Below are positions 52,337 through 60,589 of a stretch of 64,000 bases of DNA, piece by piece. Position 1 is the stretch's first letter, and every line of letters begins with the position of its first letter. This DNA is from JBFMAI01 sp040755725 (GTDB lineage Bacteria; Planctomycetota; Phycisphaerae; UBA1845; Fen-1342). A model generated the notes under the pieces. That model had not been told where the DNA came from. It ran no database searches and saw nothing but the letters and a program-made list of their open reading frames with translations. The stretch spans positions 334,126 through 398,125 of the forward strand of contig JBFMAI010000023.1 in the NCBI GenBank assembly GCA_040755725.1, in the 5' to 3' direction. A program made the translations under genes and the position numbers.

Positions 52337-53050
52337 ATGCGGCGGCGTGCCTTCACGATCATCGAGTTGCTCGTCGTCGTAGCGATCATCGCGGTGCTGC
52401 TGGCCATTCTGCTGCCGTCGCTGGGCCAGGCCCGGGCCCGCGCCAAGCTGGTGCAGTGCCAGACGCACCTGCGCACCATCGGCCACGCCGTCGAGTTCTA
52501 CGTCGGCGACAACCGTGACATCTATCCCGACGCCCCGTTCTACGGGTGCCTCGGCTACCGCGGCCGCAGCCCGTACCACGCCCTGCTCGGCAGTCAGGAC
52601 CCCGAGAGTCAGCGGCCGATGAACCGGTACTTCGGCGTCGAGGACAACACGGTCGGCGACGACTTCCAGGTCGAACGAAAACACAAGGACCTGTTCGAGT
52701 GCCCGTCGGATCGCGGCGACGCGTATTTCAAGCTGGCCGGCAAGTACTTCGTCGAGCACGGCACGAGCTACGTGTACGCCAGCGAGATCAAGGAGTTCCC
52801 CGTGCCGACGTTCGGCGTCCTGAGCTGCCGGGGGCTGCCGCGGTCACGCATTAAGTTCGCGGCCAAGAAGATCGTGTTCCAGGAGCCGGTGTTCAACCCG
52901 TCGTTTGATCTCAATGATGACCGCTCACGCTGGCACCACGAAGGCCGCCACCACGGCAACCTGCTGTTTGCCGACGGGCACGTGGAGTTTCTGTACACGC
53001 AGATCTTCGACGTGCAGGCCCACCCCGACGAAAACGAAGTCTACTATTAG
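52337..53050 (+). CDS. Prepilin-like protein with DG(H) motif
   Basis: A 237-residue protein, third member of the prepilin-like family in this window. The class III signal is at the very N-terminus, RRRAFTIIELLVVVAIIAVL, with the processing residue Ala5 in place of the usual Gly, then F-T and the +5 Glu. The hydrophobic helix continues to about 30. CPSDRGD follows the usual central Cys, and the C-terminal motif is HHGNLLFADGHVEFLYTQIF. GGAGGACGAG precedes the ATG at 52337. The Ala in place of Gly before the cleavage site is tolerated by prepilin peptidases. Confidence 0.87.
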   Translation: MRRRAFTIIELLVVVAIIAVLLAILLPSLGQARARAKLVQCQTHLRTIGHAVEFYVGDNRDIYPDAPFYGCLGYRGRSPYHALLGSQDPESQRPMNRYFGVEDNTVGDDFQVERKHKDLFECPSDRGDAYFKLAGKYFVEHGTSYVYASEIKEFPVPTFGVLSCRGLPRSRIKFAAKKIVFQEPVFNPSFDLNDDRSRWHHEGRHHGNLLFADGHVEFLYTQIFDVQAHPDENEVYY

Positions 53051-53058
53051 CGGACAGG

Positions 53059-53214
53059 AACCGCGAAGACGCCGAGACCGCCAAGGGTGAGCGGGGGGAT
53101 GCGGTGGCTCGGGTCGGTAGTGCGCGTTTCGACAACGGCGCGCGGATGAAACAGGGCCACTCTGAAACTCCCTGGATCCTCCGTGTTCTCCGCGCTTTCG
53201 GCGTCTCAGCGGTT
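53059..53214. repeat. Inverted-repeat element, family D
   Basis: AACCGCGAAGACGCCGAG at 53059-53076 and CTTTCGGCGTCTCAGCGGTT at 53195-53214 face each other, with TCCGTGTTCTCCGCG next to the right arm. The pattern is of the widespread ACGCAGAGAACGCGGAG type, and a related fragment occurs near 15987. It occupies the spacer before the glycosyltransferase gene. Confidence 0.6.
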
Positions 53215-53234
53215 GCCTTTGAGCGGAGCGCGAA

Positions 53235-54515
53235 GTGCGCGTGATTCACCTCGCCGCCGGGGCCGCGGGCATGTACTGCGGCAGTTGTCTGCACGACAAC
53301 CGTCTCGTCGCCACACTGTGCGCCCAGGGCCGCGACGTGCTGCTCGTGCCGCTGTATACGCCGCTGCGCACCGACGAGCAGGACGTGAGCGAGCGGCGGC
53401 TCTACTACGGCGGCCTGAACGTCTATCTTCAGCAGGCGGCCGCATTGTTTCGCCATACGCCGCGCTTTCTGGACCGCCTGCTTGATGCCCGCATGCTGCT
53501 TCGCGCGCTGGGCCGGTTGGCGGGACGAACCCGGCCGGCGGAGTTGGGGGCGTTGACGGTCTCGGTCCTGGAAGGGGCCGCGGGGGCACAGCGGAAGGAA
53601 CTGGAGCGATTGATCGCGGGACTGCGGCCGCTGCGGCCGAGCCTGATCCACCTGCCGAATCTGATGTTCGTGGGTGTGGCGGGGGCCTTGAAGTCGGCCT
53701 TGAGGGCGCCGATCGTCTGTGCGCTGGCCGGCGAAGACATTTTCCTCGACGACCTGCCGGAACCGCACCGGCGGCGGGCGCTCGATCTGATTCGCGCCGG
53801 GGCCGCCGACGTGGACGCATTCGACGCCCCGACGGCCTACTACGCGTGGCACGCCGCCGGGCACTTCGGGCTGCCCATCGAGCGCATCCATCATATTCCG
53901 ATGGGCATTCGCGTCGAGGATTTCAGCGTGGCCGACCCGCCGCGGGCCCCGTTCACGATCGGTTACCTGGCCCGCGTATGTCCGGCCAAGGGGTTGCTGA
54001 ACCTGGCGCGGGCGCTGATCAAGCTATACGCGGCGGGCCGCGATGCTCGCGTGCGGGCCGCCGGCTATCTCGGCCCGGCGGACCGGCCGTACCTGGACGG
54101 CGTGCGGGAGGAGTTGGCGGCGTTCGGTGTGCCGGCGGAAGCGTTCGAATACGTCGGCGAAGTGACGCGCGCCGAGAAGATTGAGTTCCTGCAAACGCTC
54201 CACGTTTTGTCCGTGCCGACGAAGTACGTCGAATCGAAGGGGTTCTATGTTCTGGAGGCCATCGCCGCGGGCGTCCCCGTCGTGCAGCCCGCGCACGGCT
54301 CGTTTCCCGAGCTCATCGCGGCGACCGGCGGCGGGCTGCTGTATGACCCGCGCAGCCCGGAGACGCTGGCCGGCACGCTGGCGCGGTTGATGGACGACGA
54401 GCCGCGGCGCCGTCGGCTGGCGGAGCAGGGGCGGGCGGCCGTACAGGCGTCGTTCACGGCCGACCGGGCCGCTGACGCGATGTGGCGGCTGTACGAGCAA
54501 CTCGTCGCGCGGTGA
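53235..54515 (+). CDS. Family 4 glycosyltransferase
   Basis: A 426-residue GT-B enzyme. The N-terminal domain starts RVIHLAAGAAGMYCGSCLHD and has LRPSLIHLPNLMFVG and ALAGEDIFLDDLPEPHR; the C-terminal domain has IGYLARVCPAKGLLNLARAL, YLDGVREELAAFGV, VGEVTRAEKIEFLQTLHVLS, and the donor-binding PTKYVESKGFYVLEAIAAGV motif (E-x7-E). This is a retaining UDP/GDP-sugar transferase-type arrangement. The acceptor is unknown; a role in LPS core, exopolysaccharide or glycolipid synthesis is likely. Starts at GTG 53235. No other glycan gene is adjacent. Confidence 0.88.
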   Translation: MRVIHLAAGAAGMYCGSCLHDNRLVATLCAQGRDVLLVPLYTPLRTDEQDVSERRLYYGGLNVYLQQAAALFRHTPRFLDRLLDARMLLRALGRLAGRTRPAELGALTVSVLEGAAGAQRKELERLIAGLRPLRPSLIHLPNLMFVGVAGALKSALRAPIVCALAGEDIFLDDLPEPHRRRALDLIRAGAADVDAFDAPTAYYAWHAAGHFGLPIERIHHIPMGIRVEDFSVADPPRAPFTIGYLARVCPAKGLLNLARALIKLYAAGRDARVRAAGYLGPADRPYLDGVREELAAFGVPAEAFEYVGEVTRAEKIEFLQTLHVLSVPTKYVESKGFYVLEAIAAGVPVVQPAHGSFPELIAATGGGLLYDPRSPETLAGTLARLMDDEPRRRRLAEQGRAAVQASFTADRAADAMWRLYEQLVAR

Positions 54516-54572
54516 GCCGTCCCCTGGCACAGCCGCCCTCGGCTGGGGGGGCCGGCAATCCGGCGACCGACA

Positions 54573-54598
54573 CCGCTCCCTGACGGTCGCGGCTCGGA
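54573..54598. repeat. Dispersed repeat, family C, copy 4 (inverted)
   Basis: CCGCTCCCTGACGGTCGCGG followed by CTCGG. Lies 50 bases upstream of the ABC ATPase start. Confidence 0.75.
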
Positions 54599-54644
54599 CC
54601 AGTGGCCCCTTGGCGCTGGCCCATTCTTGGCCGCTAATGTGTCG

Positions 54645-55310
54645 ATGCTCCAAGCGGAAGCTCTCTGTAAACGCTATCCGGCGCGCGCCGGCGAACTGAC
54701 CGTGCTGCGTGACGTGTCGTTGACGCTCAAGCCGGGCGAGTCGGCGGCGATCCTGGGGCCGTCCGGCTCCGGCAAGAGCACGCTGCTCAATTTGCTCGGC
54801 ACGCTGGACACGCCGACAACAGGCCGCGTGCGGCTCGCCGACTGTGACCCGTTTGCTCTGCCGCCGCGTGAGCTGGCCCGCTTCCGCAATCAACGGATCG
54901 GGTTCGTGTTCCAGGACCACCATTTGTTGCCGCAGTGCTCGGTGCTTGAGAACGTGCTGGTGCCGACGCTGGCGGGCACGCCCGACGCGGACGCCGAGCG
55001 CCGGGCAGACGATTTGCTTGTCCGCGTCGGGTTGGGCGAGCGGCTTGACCATCGGCCGGCAGAGCTGTCCGGCGGTGAGAAGCAGCGCGTCGCGCTGGCC
55101 CGTGCCCTAATCAACCAGCCGCGGTTGGTGCTGGCCGATGAGCCCACCGGGAACCTCGACCGCGCGACCGCCGAGCGCATCGGCGACGTCCTGGCGGCAC
55201 TGCCGCGTGAGCACGGCGTCATTCTGGTGGTTGTGACGCACAGCGACGCCCTGGCCCGACGGTTCGACCGGCAGTACGAGTTGAACGAGGGCACGCTGCG
55301 GCAGCGCTAG
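54645..55310 (+). CDS. ABC transporter ATP-binding protein (LolD/MacB type)
   Basis: A 221-residue ATPase: Walker A GPSGSGKST, Q-loop FVFQDHHLLPQCSVLENV, signature LSGGEKQRVALARAL, Walker B LVLADEPTG and the H-loop VVTHSD. The QDHHLLP form of the Q-loop is characteristic of LolD/MacB/FtsE-type ATPases that pair with FtsX-domain permeases. The next gene is such a permease, 133 bases downstream, with an inverted pair of repeats in between. A start at ATG 54645 matches LolD lengths; a TTG at 54627 and GTG at 54639 are in frame and none has a good ribosome-binding site. Confidence 0.92.
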   Translation: MLQAEALCKRYPARAGELTVLRDVSLTLKPGESAAILGPSGSGKSTLLNLLGTLDTPTTGRVRLADCDPFALPPRELARFRNQRIGFVFQDHHLLPQCSVLENVLVPTLAGTPDADAERRADDLLVRVGLGERLDHRPAELSGGEKQRVALARALINQPRLVLADEPTGNLDRATAERIGDVLAALPREHGVILVVVTHSDALARRFDRQYELNEGTLRQR

Positions 55311-55343
55311 TCTAGCGCCTCGTTCAGACGGCGCCGCATCCGA

Positions 55344-55415
55344 ACCGAGCCGCGACCGTGAGGGAACGGTTTTTGCAGGCCCCAGGGCAGTCTGCTCCCT
55401 TACGGTCGCGGCTCG
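55344..55415. repeat. Dispersed repeat, family C, inverted pair (copies 5 and 6) inside an operon
   Basis: Copy 5 (55344-55370) reads CCGAGCCGCGACCGTGAGGG, copy 6 (55393-55415) reads CCCTTACGGTCGCGGCTCGG. In a transcript they can pair into a stem of about 20 bases. They lie between the ATPase and the permease of one transporter. Confidence 0.8.
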
Positions 55416-55443
55416 GAATCGCGCACTTCTTGCGAGGCCCTGC

Positions 55444-58400
55444 ATGGACCGGCTGACGCTGCTGTGGCGGAACTTGTGGCATCACCGAAGGGCCCACCTC
55501 GCGGTGGTGCTGGGCGTGGTCGCCGGCTGTGCCGCGCTGACGGGAGCGCTGCTCGTCGGGGATTCACTTCGTGGCAGCCTGCGGGCCGAAGCCCTCGGCC
55601 GGCTCGGCGACATCGACCATGTACTCCGGGCGCCGCATTCCTTCCGCGAAGCGCTGGCGGACGATCTCGTGGCGGCGGCCACAGCCCTGAGACTCCGCGT
55701 CGCGCCGGCCATTGCACTCCGCGGCAGTGCGACGCACGCTGACACACGGGCGGTCGCGGCCGGCGTCCGCGTGTGGGGAATCGACGCGCGGTTCAGTGCC
55801 GTGGCCGCTCCAAGCTCGTCATTCGGGCCCACCCCGACTGACGGGGAAGTTGTGCTCAACGCGCCGCTGGCCGATGAGCTCCGCACGCGGGTGGGCGACG
55901 CCATCCTGCTGCGCGTTGCGCGGCCGGCGGCCATTTCGCCGGAGACGTTGCTCGGCCGGCGCGACGCGCCGCCCGTGATGCTGCGTCTGATGGTGGCCCA
56001 CGTCGTTCCCGCCGCCGGGCTCGGGGCGCTCAGACTCGACGCGCAGCAGCGTGCGCCGCGAAATGCGTTCGTTTCGCTGGCCACGCTGCAACGGGCGCTG
56101 GAACAGCCGGAGCACGTCAACACGTTGCTGGTCGCGGGCGGTGACGGCAGCGTATCGACCGACGACACCCTCGCTGCCGCGCTGGCATCCGCGGCGACGC
56201 CGGCCGACCTCGGCCTGCGGCTGCGCGTCGATGCGGCCCTCGGCTATGTCGCCCTGGAGAGTGAAGCGCTGTTGCTTCCGCCGCCAATCGAAGCGGCGGG
56301 CCGCCGGGCCGCGGACTCGATCGGCTGCCCCGCCGTCGGCGTCCTCGCGCATCTCGCCAACCGCATCGCGCGGGTCGACTCGCCGGAGCGCGCCGTGCCG
56401 TACTCGACCGTCGTCGCGGTCGAGCCAGCCTCCTCGCTGCTGCAAACATGGACCTGGCAAGAAGGTGGTCCGCCGCACTCTGGCGAGATCGTGCTCAACG
56501 AGTGGGCGGCCGATGACCTCGGTGCCGACCTCGGTGATGTCGTCGAGCTGACGTACTACGAGCTGGTCGCCGCCGGCCGGTTGGCGACGCGGACGGCCCG
56601 CTTTCGTTTGGCCGGAATCGTCGCCCTGCGGGACGGGGCCGCCGACCCCGACCTGGTGCCGCCGTACCCAGGCGTGACCGACACCCAGCGCATCTCGGAC
56701 TGGGACCCGCCCTTCCCGATCGACATGCGGCGGATTCGTGAGCGCGACGAGGCGTACTGGGACACGTATCGCGCGACACCCAAGGGATTCGTTACTCTGG
56801 AGGAGGGTCAGAAGCTGTGGGCACGGGACGCGGTCCGCTTCGGCGGACTGACGAGCCTGCGCGTCTACGCGCCGACCGGCGACTCGCTGGCGACGACCGC
56901 GGCGGCCTTCGCGGCGCGGCTGCGGCGTGAGTTGGGTGTCCGCAGCGCGGGATTGGTGTTTGACCCCGTTCGCCGCCGGGCCCTGGAAGCCAGTCAGGGC
57001 ACGACGGACTTCGCCGGCTTGTTCCTCGGCTTCAGCTTCTTCCTGATCGCGGCGGCGGTGCTGCTGGTGGCGCTGCTGTTTCGCCTCGGTGTGGAACGGC
57101 GCGCGGCCGAAATCGGCCTGCTCTTGGCCGCCGGCTTCACGCCGGGCCGCGTGCGGCGGCTGCTCCTGACCGAAGGACTGGCGGTCGCCGCCCTCGGGAC
57201 CGCGCTGGGGCTGCTCGCGGCGCGCGGGTTCGCGTGGCTGATGCTGGCGGGGCTGCGGTCACGGTGGTCCGAGGCCGTGCAGGCCCCGTTTCTCACCCTG
57301 CACACAACGCCGCACAGCTACGCTACTGGCGCCGGGGCGAGTCTCGCCGTGGCCGCGCTGGCGATCGTTGTCGCGTTACGGGGCCTGGTTCGTCGGCCGC
57401 CGCGCACGCTGCTAGCCGGACCGCACGCCTTGGCCACGGACTCCGATGCGGCCGGACGGTATCGCGCCCGCATCGCCGGGGGCGTCAGTGTTCTCACCGC
57501 GCTGGGTGCCGCCGGTCTGCTGGTGGCGTCGTGGTGGGGCGACGTGCTGCCGCGGACGACCGCGTTCTTCGCTGGCGGAGCGGTCCTGCTCGTGGCCGGC
57601 CTGGCCGCGCTGGCAGCCTGGCTGGCGAGTGAGCCGGGGCTCCGCGACACTCGGGTCGGGGTCGGACCGCTGTGGCGCCTGGGGGTGCGCAACGCGCGGC
57701 GGCATCGCGGCCGGAGCCTGCTCACCGCCGCCCTGATCGCCCTCGCCGCCTTCGTCATCACCGCGCTGCAAGCGCTGCGGCTCACGCCGCCGGCCGATGT
57801 CGCCGACCGACACGGCGGCACGGGCGGCTTCACGCTGCTGGCCGAATCCGATGTGCCGCTGCTGCACGATCTGAACACGGCGGAGGGGCGCGCTGCGCTG
57901 AACATGACGCCCGACGACGAGGCCGAGCTGAACGGTGTGGTGAGCTATCCCCTCCGCCGGCGCGACGGCGACGAGACGAGCTGTCGGAACATCTATCGCC
58001 CGATGCAGCCGCGCCTGCTGGGGGCCCCGGACGCGCTCATCGACCGCGGCGGCTTCGCGTTCGCGGCGACCCGGGCGGGCAGCGACGACGAGCGACGCAA
58101 CCCGTGGCTCGGCCTGCGACGAACGCTGCCGGACGGGGCGATTCCGGCGATCGCGGACGAGGCCGCCGCCCGCTGGCAACTGCACCTGGACCTTGGCGAC
58201 ACGCTGGTGGTGCAGAATGAGCGCGGGGCCGATGTGTCGCTCCGACTGGTCGCCTTGCTGAAGGGCAGCGTCCTGCAAGGTGAGCTGGTTGTTCACGAGC
58301 GGGACTTCACGCGGCTGTACCCGTCGGTCGGCGGCTACGCCGTCCACCTGATCGAAACGCCGCCGGAGCGGGCCGCACAGGTCGGGGCCGTGCTGGAGCG

Positions 58401-58854
58401 GAGCCTGAGCGACTACGGGCTGATGGTGACGCCGACGGCCCAACGGCTCACCGACCTCCAGGCGGTTCAGAACACCTACTTGTCCACGTTTCAAGCGCTC
58501 GGCGGCCTCGGGTTGCTGCTGGGCGTGCTGGGGCTGACGGCGGTCATGCTGCGAAACGTGAGTGAACGCCGCGGTGAATTGGCCCTGCTGCGCGCGGCCG
58601 GGTTTGCGCCGCGCGCCCTCGGCCTCCTCGTACTCGTCGAGAACGCATTCCTGGCGGCCGTGGGCCTCGGCGTCGGCGTGGTCAGTGCGGCAGTCGTCGT
58701 GGTGCCGCACATGATTGAGCGCGCGGCCCCGGTCCCGTGGCTGTCCCTGCTGGCCCTGTTCGCCGGCATTCTGCTCGCGGGCGTGGCGACCGGGGTCGTG
58801 GCGCTCCTGGCAGCGCTGAGAGAGCCGCTGTTGCCCGCCCTGCGCGCGGAGTAG
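55444..58854 (+). CDS. ABC transporter permease with two FtsX domains
   Basis: A 1136-residue permease. An N-terminal membrane helix (about 16-36) is followed by a periplasmic MacB-PCD-like region (to about 515), then an FtsX domain with helices near 522-545, 575-600 and 620-645 (FLGFSFFLIAAAVLLVALLF), more helices to about 740, a second periplasmic region (about 770-1010) and a C-terminal FtsX domain (LGGLGLLLGVLGLTAVMLRN, 1018-1120). The stretch EIGLLLAAGFTPGRVRRLLL is the FtsX coupling helix type, and ELALLRAAGFAPRALGLLVL repeats it at the second domain. Single large permeases with two FtsX domains work with one LolD-like ATPase; lipoprotein or lipid export is likely, macrolide efflux less so. 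Confidence 0.9.
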   Translation: MDRLTLLWRNLWHHRRAHLAVVLGVVAGCAALTGALLVGDSLRGSLRAEALGRLGDIDHVLRAPHSFREALADDLVAAATALRLRVAPAIALRGSATHADTRAVAAGVRVWGIDARFSAVAAPSSSFGPTPTDGEVVLNAPLADELRTRVGDAILLRVARPAAISPETLLGRRDAPPVMLRLMVAHVVPAAGLGALRLDAQQRAPRNAFVSLATLQRALEQPEHVNTLLVAGGDGSVSTDDTLAAALASAATPADLGLRLRVDAALGYVALESEALLLPPPIEAAGRRAADSIGCPAVGVLAHLANRIARVDSPERAVPYSTVVAVEPASSLLQTWTWQEGGPPHSGEIVLNEWAADDLGADLGDVVELTYYELVAAGRLATRTARFRLAGIVALRDGAADPDLVPPYPGVTDTQRISDWDPPFPIDMRRIRERDEAYWDTYRATPKGFVTLEEGQKLWARDAVRFGGLTSLRVYAPTGDSLATTAAAFAARLRRELGVRSAGLVFDPVRRRALEASQGTTDFAGLFLGFSFFLIAAAVLLVALLFRLGVERRAAEIGLLLAAGFTPGRVRRLLLTEGLAVAALGTALGLLAARGFAWLMLAGLRSRWSEAVQAPFLTLHTTPHSYATGAGASLAVAALAIVVALRGLVRRPPRTLLAGPHALATDSDAAGRYRARIAGGVSVLTALGAAGLLVASWWGDVLPRTTAFFAGGAVLLVAGLAALAAWLASEPGLRDTRVGVGPLWRLGVRNARRHRGRSLLTAALIALAAFVITALQALRLTPPADVADRHGGTGGFTLLAESDVPLLHDLNTAEGRAALNMTPDDEAELNGVVSYPLRRRDGDETSCRNIYRPMQPRLLGAPDALIDRGGFAFAATRAGSDDERRNPWLGLRRTLPDGAIPAIADEAAARWQLHLDLGDTLVVQNERGADVSLRLVALLKGSVLQGELVVHERDFTRLYPSVGGYAVHLIETPPERAAQVGAVLERSLSDYGLMVTPTAQRLTDLQAVQNTYLSTFQALGGLGLLLGVLGLTAVMLRNVSERRGELALLRAAGFAPRALGLLVLVENAFLAAVGLGVGVVSAAVVVVPHMIERAAPVPWLSLLALFAGILLAGVATGVVALLAALREPLLPALRAE

Positions 58855-59010
58855 GTCGGCGCTCGGCCCGAACTCCGGCGCGAACTGTTCGACGGCGGGC
58901 GGAGCGGACCGCGCCGGGCTTTCGCGCCCCGCGCCGTTTCGCCGCCGACGGTTTGCGGTAGGATGGGGCGCAGTCGCCGGCCGGGTGCCGGCACAGGACA
59001 GCGGGCCCGC

Positions 59011-59673
59011 ATGTCTTCCGACCCTTCCCAGGATGAATGTCGCGCGGCGCGGGACGCGATGGTCGCGGACCAGTTGGAGGCCCGCGGTATTCACCACCCG
59101 GCGGTCTTGGACGCGATGCGGCGCATACCGCGCGAGCGCTTCCTTCCCGTGCTCCAGCGGGCCTACGCCTACTCCGACGGCGCCCTGCCGATCGAGTGCG
59201 GCCAAACGATCTCGCAGCCCTACATGGTCGCGCGCATGACCGAGCTCATCGACCCGCGGCCGGAGCACACCGTCCTGGAGATCGGCACCGGGTCCGGCTA
59301 TCAGACCGCGATCCTGGCGTGTCTCGTCCGGCACGTCTGCACGATCGAGTGGCACCTGAAGCTGATGAACCAAGCCGCCCAACGGCTGGAAGAGCTGGGA
59401 CTGCGGAACGTCACGTATCGCTGCGCGGACGGCTCGGTCGGTTGGCCGCAGCGCGCCCCCTTCGACGCCATTCTCGTCACCGCCGGCGCCCCGGACGTCC
59501 CCGCGCCGCTGTGTGATCAGCTCGCCGTCGGCGGTCGGCTGGTCGTGCCCATCGGGCCGACCGGCGATCAGACCCTCGTCCGCGTGCAACGTGACGAGCG
59601 CGCCTGTCGCCGCGAGGACATCATGAAATGCCGCTTTGTCAAGCTGCTGGGGCAGGCGGGCTGGCCGGCGTAG
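59011..59673 (+). CDS. pcm: Protein-L-isoaspartate O-methyltransferase
   Basis: A 220-residue repair methyltransferase that methylates isoaspartyl residues in damaged proteins. Typical sequence: MVADQLEARGIHHPAVLDAM, VPRERFLP-like IPRERFLPVLQRAYAYSD, LPIECGQTISQPYMVARMTE, and the SAM site VLEIGTGSGYQTAILACLV (motif I), CADGSVGWPQRAPFDAILV. The C-terminus has VGGRLVVPIGPTGDQTLVRV. Complete, of the usual length. I chose ATG 59011; the in-frame start at 58963 adds 16 Arg/Gly-rich residues. Confidence 0.93.
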   Translation: MSSDPSQDECRAARDAMVADQLEARGIHHPAVLDAMRRIPRERFLPVLQRAYAYSDGALPIECGQTISQPYMVARMTELIDPRPEHTVLEIGTGSGYQTAILACLVRHVCTIEWHLKLMNQAAQRLEELGLRNVTYRCADGSVGWPQRAPFDAILVTAGAPDVPAPLCDQLAVGGRLVVPIGPTGDQTLVRVQRDERACRREDIMKCRFVKLLGQAGWPA

Positions 59674-60052
59674 TTGCCGCGGCGCACTTCACGCATGGGG
59701 GCGGGCTTTTTCCCCGCGAGAGAGCCCCCATGAGAAGATGGAAGGTCTAGCCGTGGCGCGCCTAGGACCTTCCATCATCGTTTGCGGCCCGTCGTCCGGG
59801 CCACGCGTGCTTGTCGCGCGATCGCCGCTAGGACGACGACGCGCTCTCATATTGCACGAAACGCGCGGCGGGTTGCAAGAGGATTTCCAAAAAAACTCGC
59901 GCAATTGTGCGCCGCGCGCCGCGGTCACCGACATCGGTCACCACGACGCGCCGCCATCGCAAACGGTGGATCCACATCCCGGCGGCGCGGATGTCCGAAC
60001 CACGCAGGGCGTCGCCGAATCACGCCGACGCACCGGAACCCCCGCGGAAGGA
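59674..60052. other. Spacer with two large hairpins after pcm
   Basis: Two inverted repeats follow the pcm stop: ATGGGGGC (59695-59702) with GCCCCCAT (59724-59731), and GATGGAAGGTCTAG (59737-59750) with CTAGGACCTTCCATC (59762-59776, one-base bulge). Neither has a clear T tract; the first has TTTTT inside the loop (59707-59711). They may be part of a transcription-stop region for pcm and, on the other strand, for the tRNAs. No gene recognised in the rest. Confidence 0.5.
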
Positions 60053-60124
60053 AGCCGATGGTGGGAGTTGAACCCACAACCCCGGCTTTACGAAAGCCGT
60101 GCTCTGCCATTGAGCTACATCGGC
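60053..60124 (-). tRNA. tRNA-Thr (anticodon CGU)
   Basis: 72-base cloverleaf on the minus strand. Acceptor stem GCCGATG pairs with CATCGGC, discriminator T. The D-arm GCTCAATGGCAGAGC, anticodon stem CGGCT / AGCCG with loop TTCGTAA (anticodon CGT, that is CGU), and T-arm TGTGGGTTCAACTCCCAC, with stem GTGGG / CCCAC, are all regular. The 3' CCA is not encoded. It lies 116 bases downstream of tRNA-Cys on the same strand. Confidence 0.93.
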
Positions 60125-60240
60125 GCTGCGGGCCGCCGCGGTCACACGCCGATCAGCTTAGGAACCTTGCGGGCCGGAATCAAGGGGCCGCAGGGTCTGC
60201 GCTTCCACGGCGGCGGCCAACGTGTCATGGGATCGGGGAC

Positions 60241-60314
60241 AGGTGGCGATGGGATTCGAACCCATGAAAAACGGATTTGCAATCCGCTCCCTTAGTCCAC
60301 TCGGGCACGCCACC
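60241..60314 (-). tRNA. tRNA-Cys (anticodon GCA)
   Basis: 74-base cloverleaf on the minus strand. Acceptor GGTGGCG pairs with CGCCACC, discriminator T. The anticodon stem GCGGA / TCCGT with loop TTGCAAA gives anticodon GCA. The T-arm is ATGGGTTCGAATCCCAT. The D-region GCCCGAGTGGACTAAGGGA is plausible. 3' CCA is not encoded. Together with tRNA-Thr it may form one transcript. Confidence 0.92.
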
Positions 60315-60509
60315 GGAACGCGGCCCTCGCCGGCGCCGCGCCGACGAAGTGACCGCGATTATAAGGCCCCGCGCAGCGTCATCGCAAGTTCGGCTCCCGT
60401 CCGCGTTCACGGTCCGACGCGCGCGGCGACATGACGGTGGAGTCGTCGTCCGCCGGGCAAGGCATTGACCCGTGACCCACTCGCCCGATAATGCCCCCGA
60501 GCGAGTGTA

Positions 60510-60562
60510 GAACAAGGCTCTGCCTTGTTCCCGAGAGAGTAGAACAAGGCGCTGCCTTGTTC
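60510..60562. repeat. Two identical-arm palindromes (family E) upstream of the LptD-like gene
   Basis: GAACAAGGC-TCT-GCCTTGTTC at 60510-60530 and GAACAAGGC-GCT-GCCTTGTTC at 60542-60562: perfect 9-base stems, 3-base loops, 32 bases apart, each preceded by GTAG or TAG. The second ends 28 bases before the TTG start, so they might act in the leader, but the look is of a dispersed intergenic repeat. Confidence 0.75.
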
Positions 60563-60589
60563 CTGGCCCCTCACCCCGATTGAGAGCCG

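Noticed and set aside
54645..58854. Macrolide efflux (MacAB) call
   Set aside because: No MacA adaptor gene is near and the permease is a single large two-FtsX protein; LolCDE-like export is at least as likely.
57412..59589. 725-codon open frame on the minus strand
   Set aside because: It is antisense to the ABC permease and pcm. Its translation is rich in Arg, Gly, His and Gln without any family motif, as happens opposite GC-rich genes.
60225..60515. Minus-strand frame with EWTKGADCKSVFHGFESHRHL and the plus-strand VAMGFEPMKNGFAIRS frame
   Set aside because: Both are translations of the tRNA-Cys gene and its complement, a well-known false-protein pattern.
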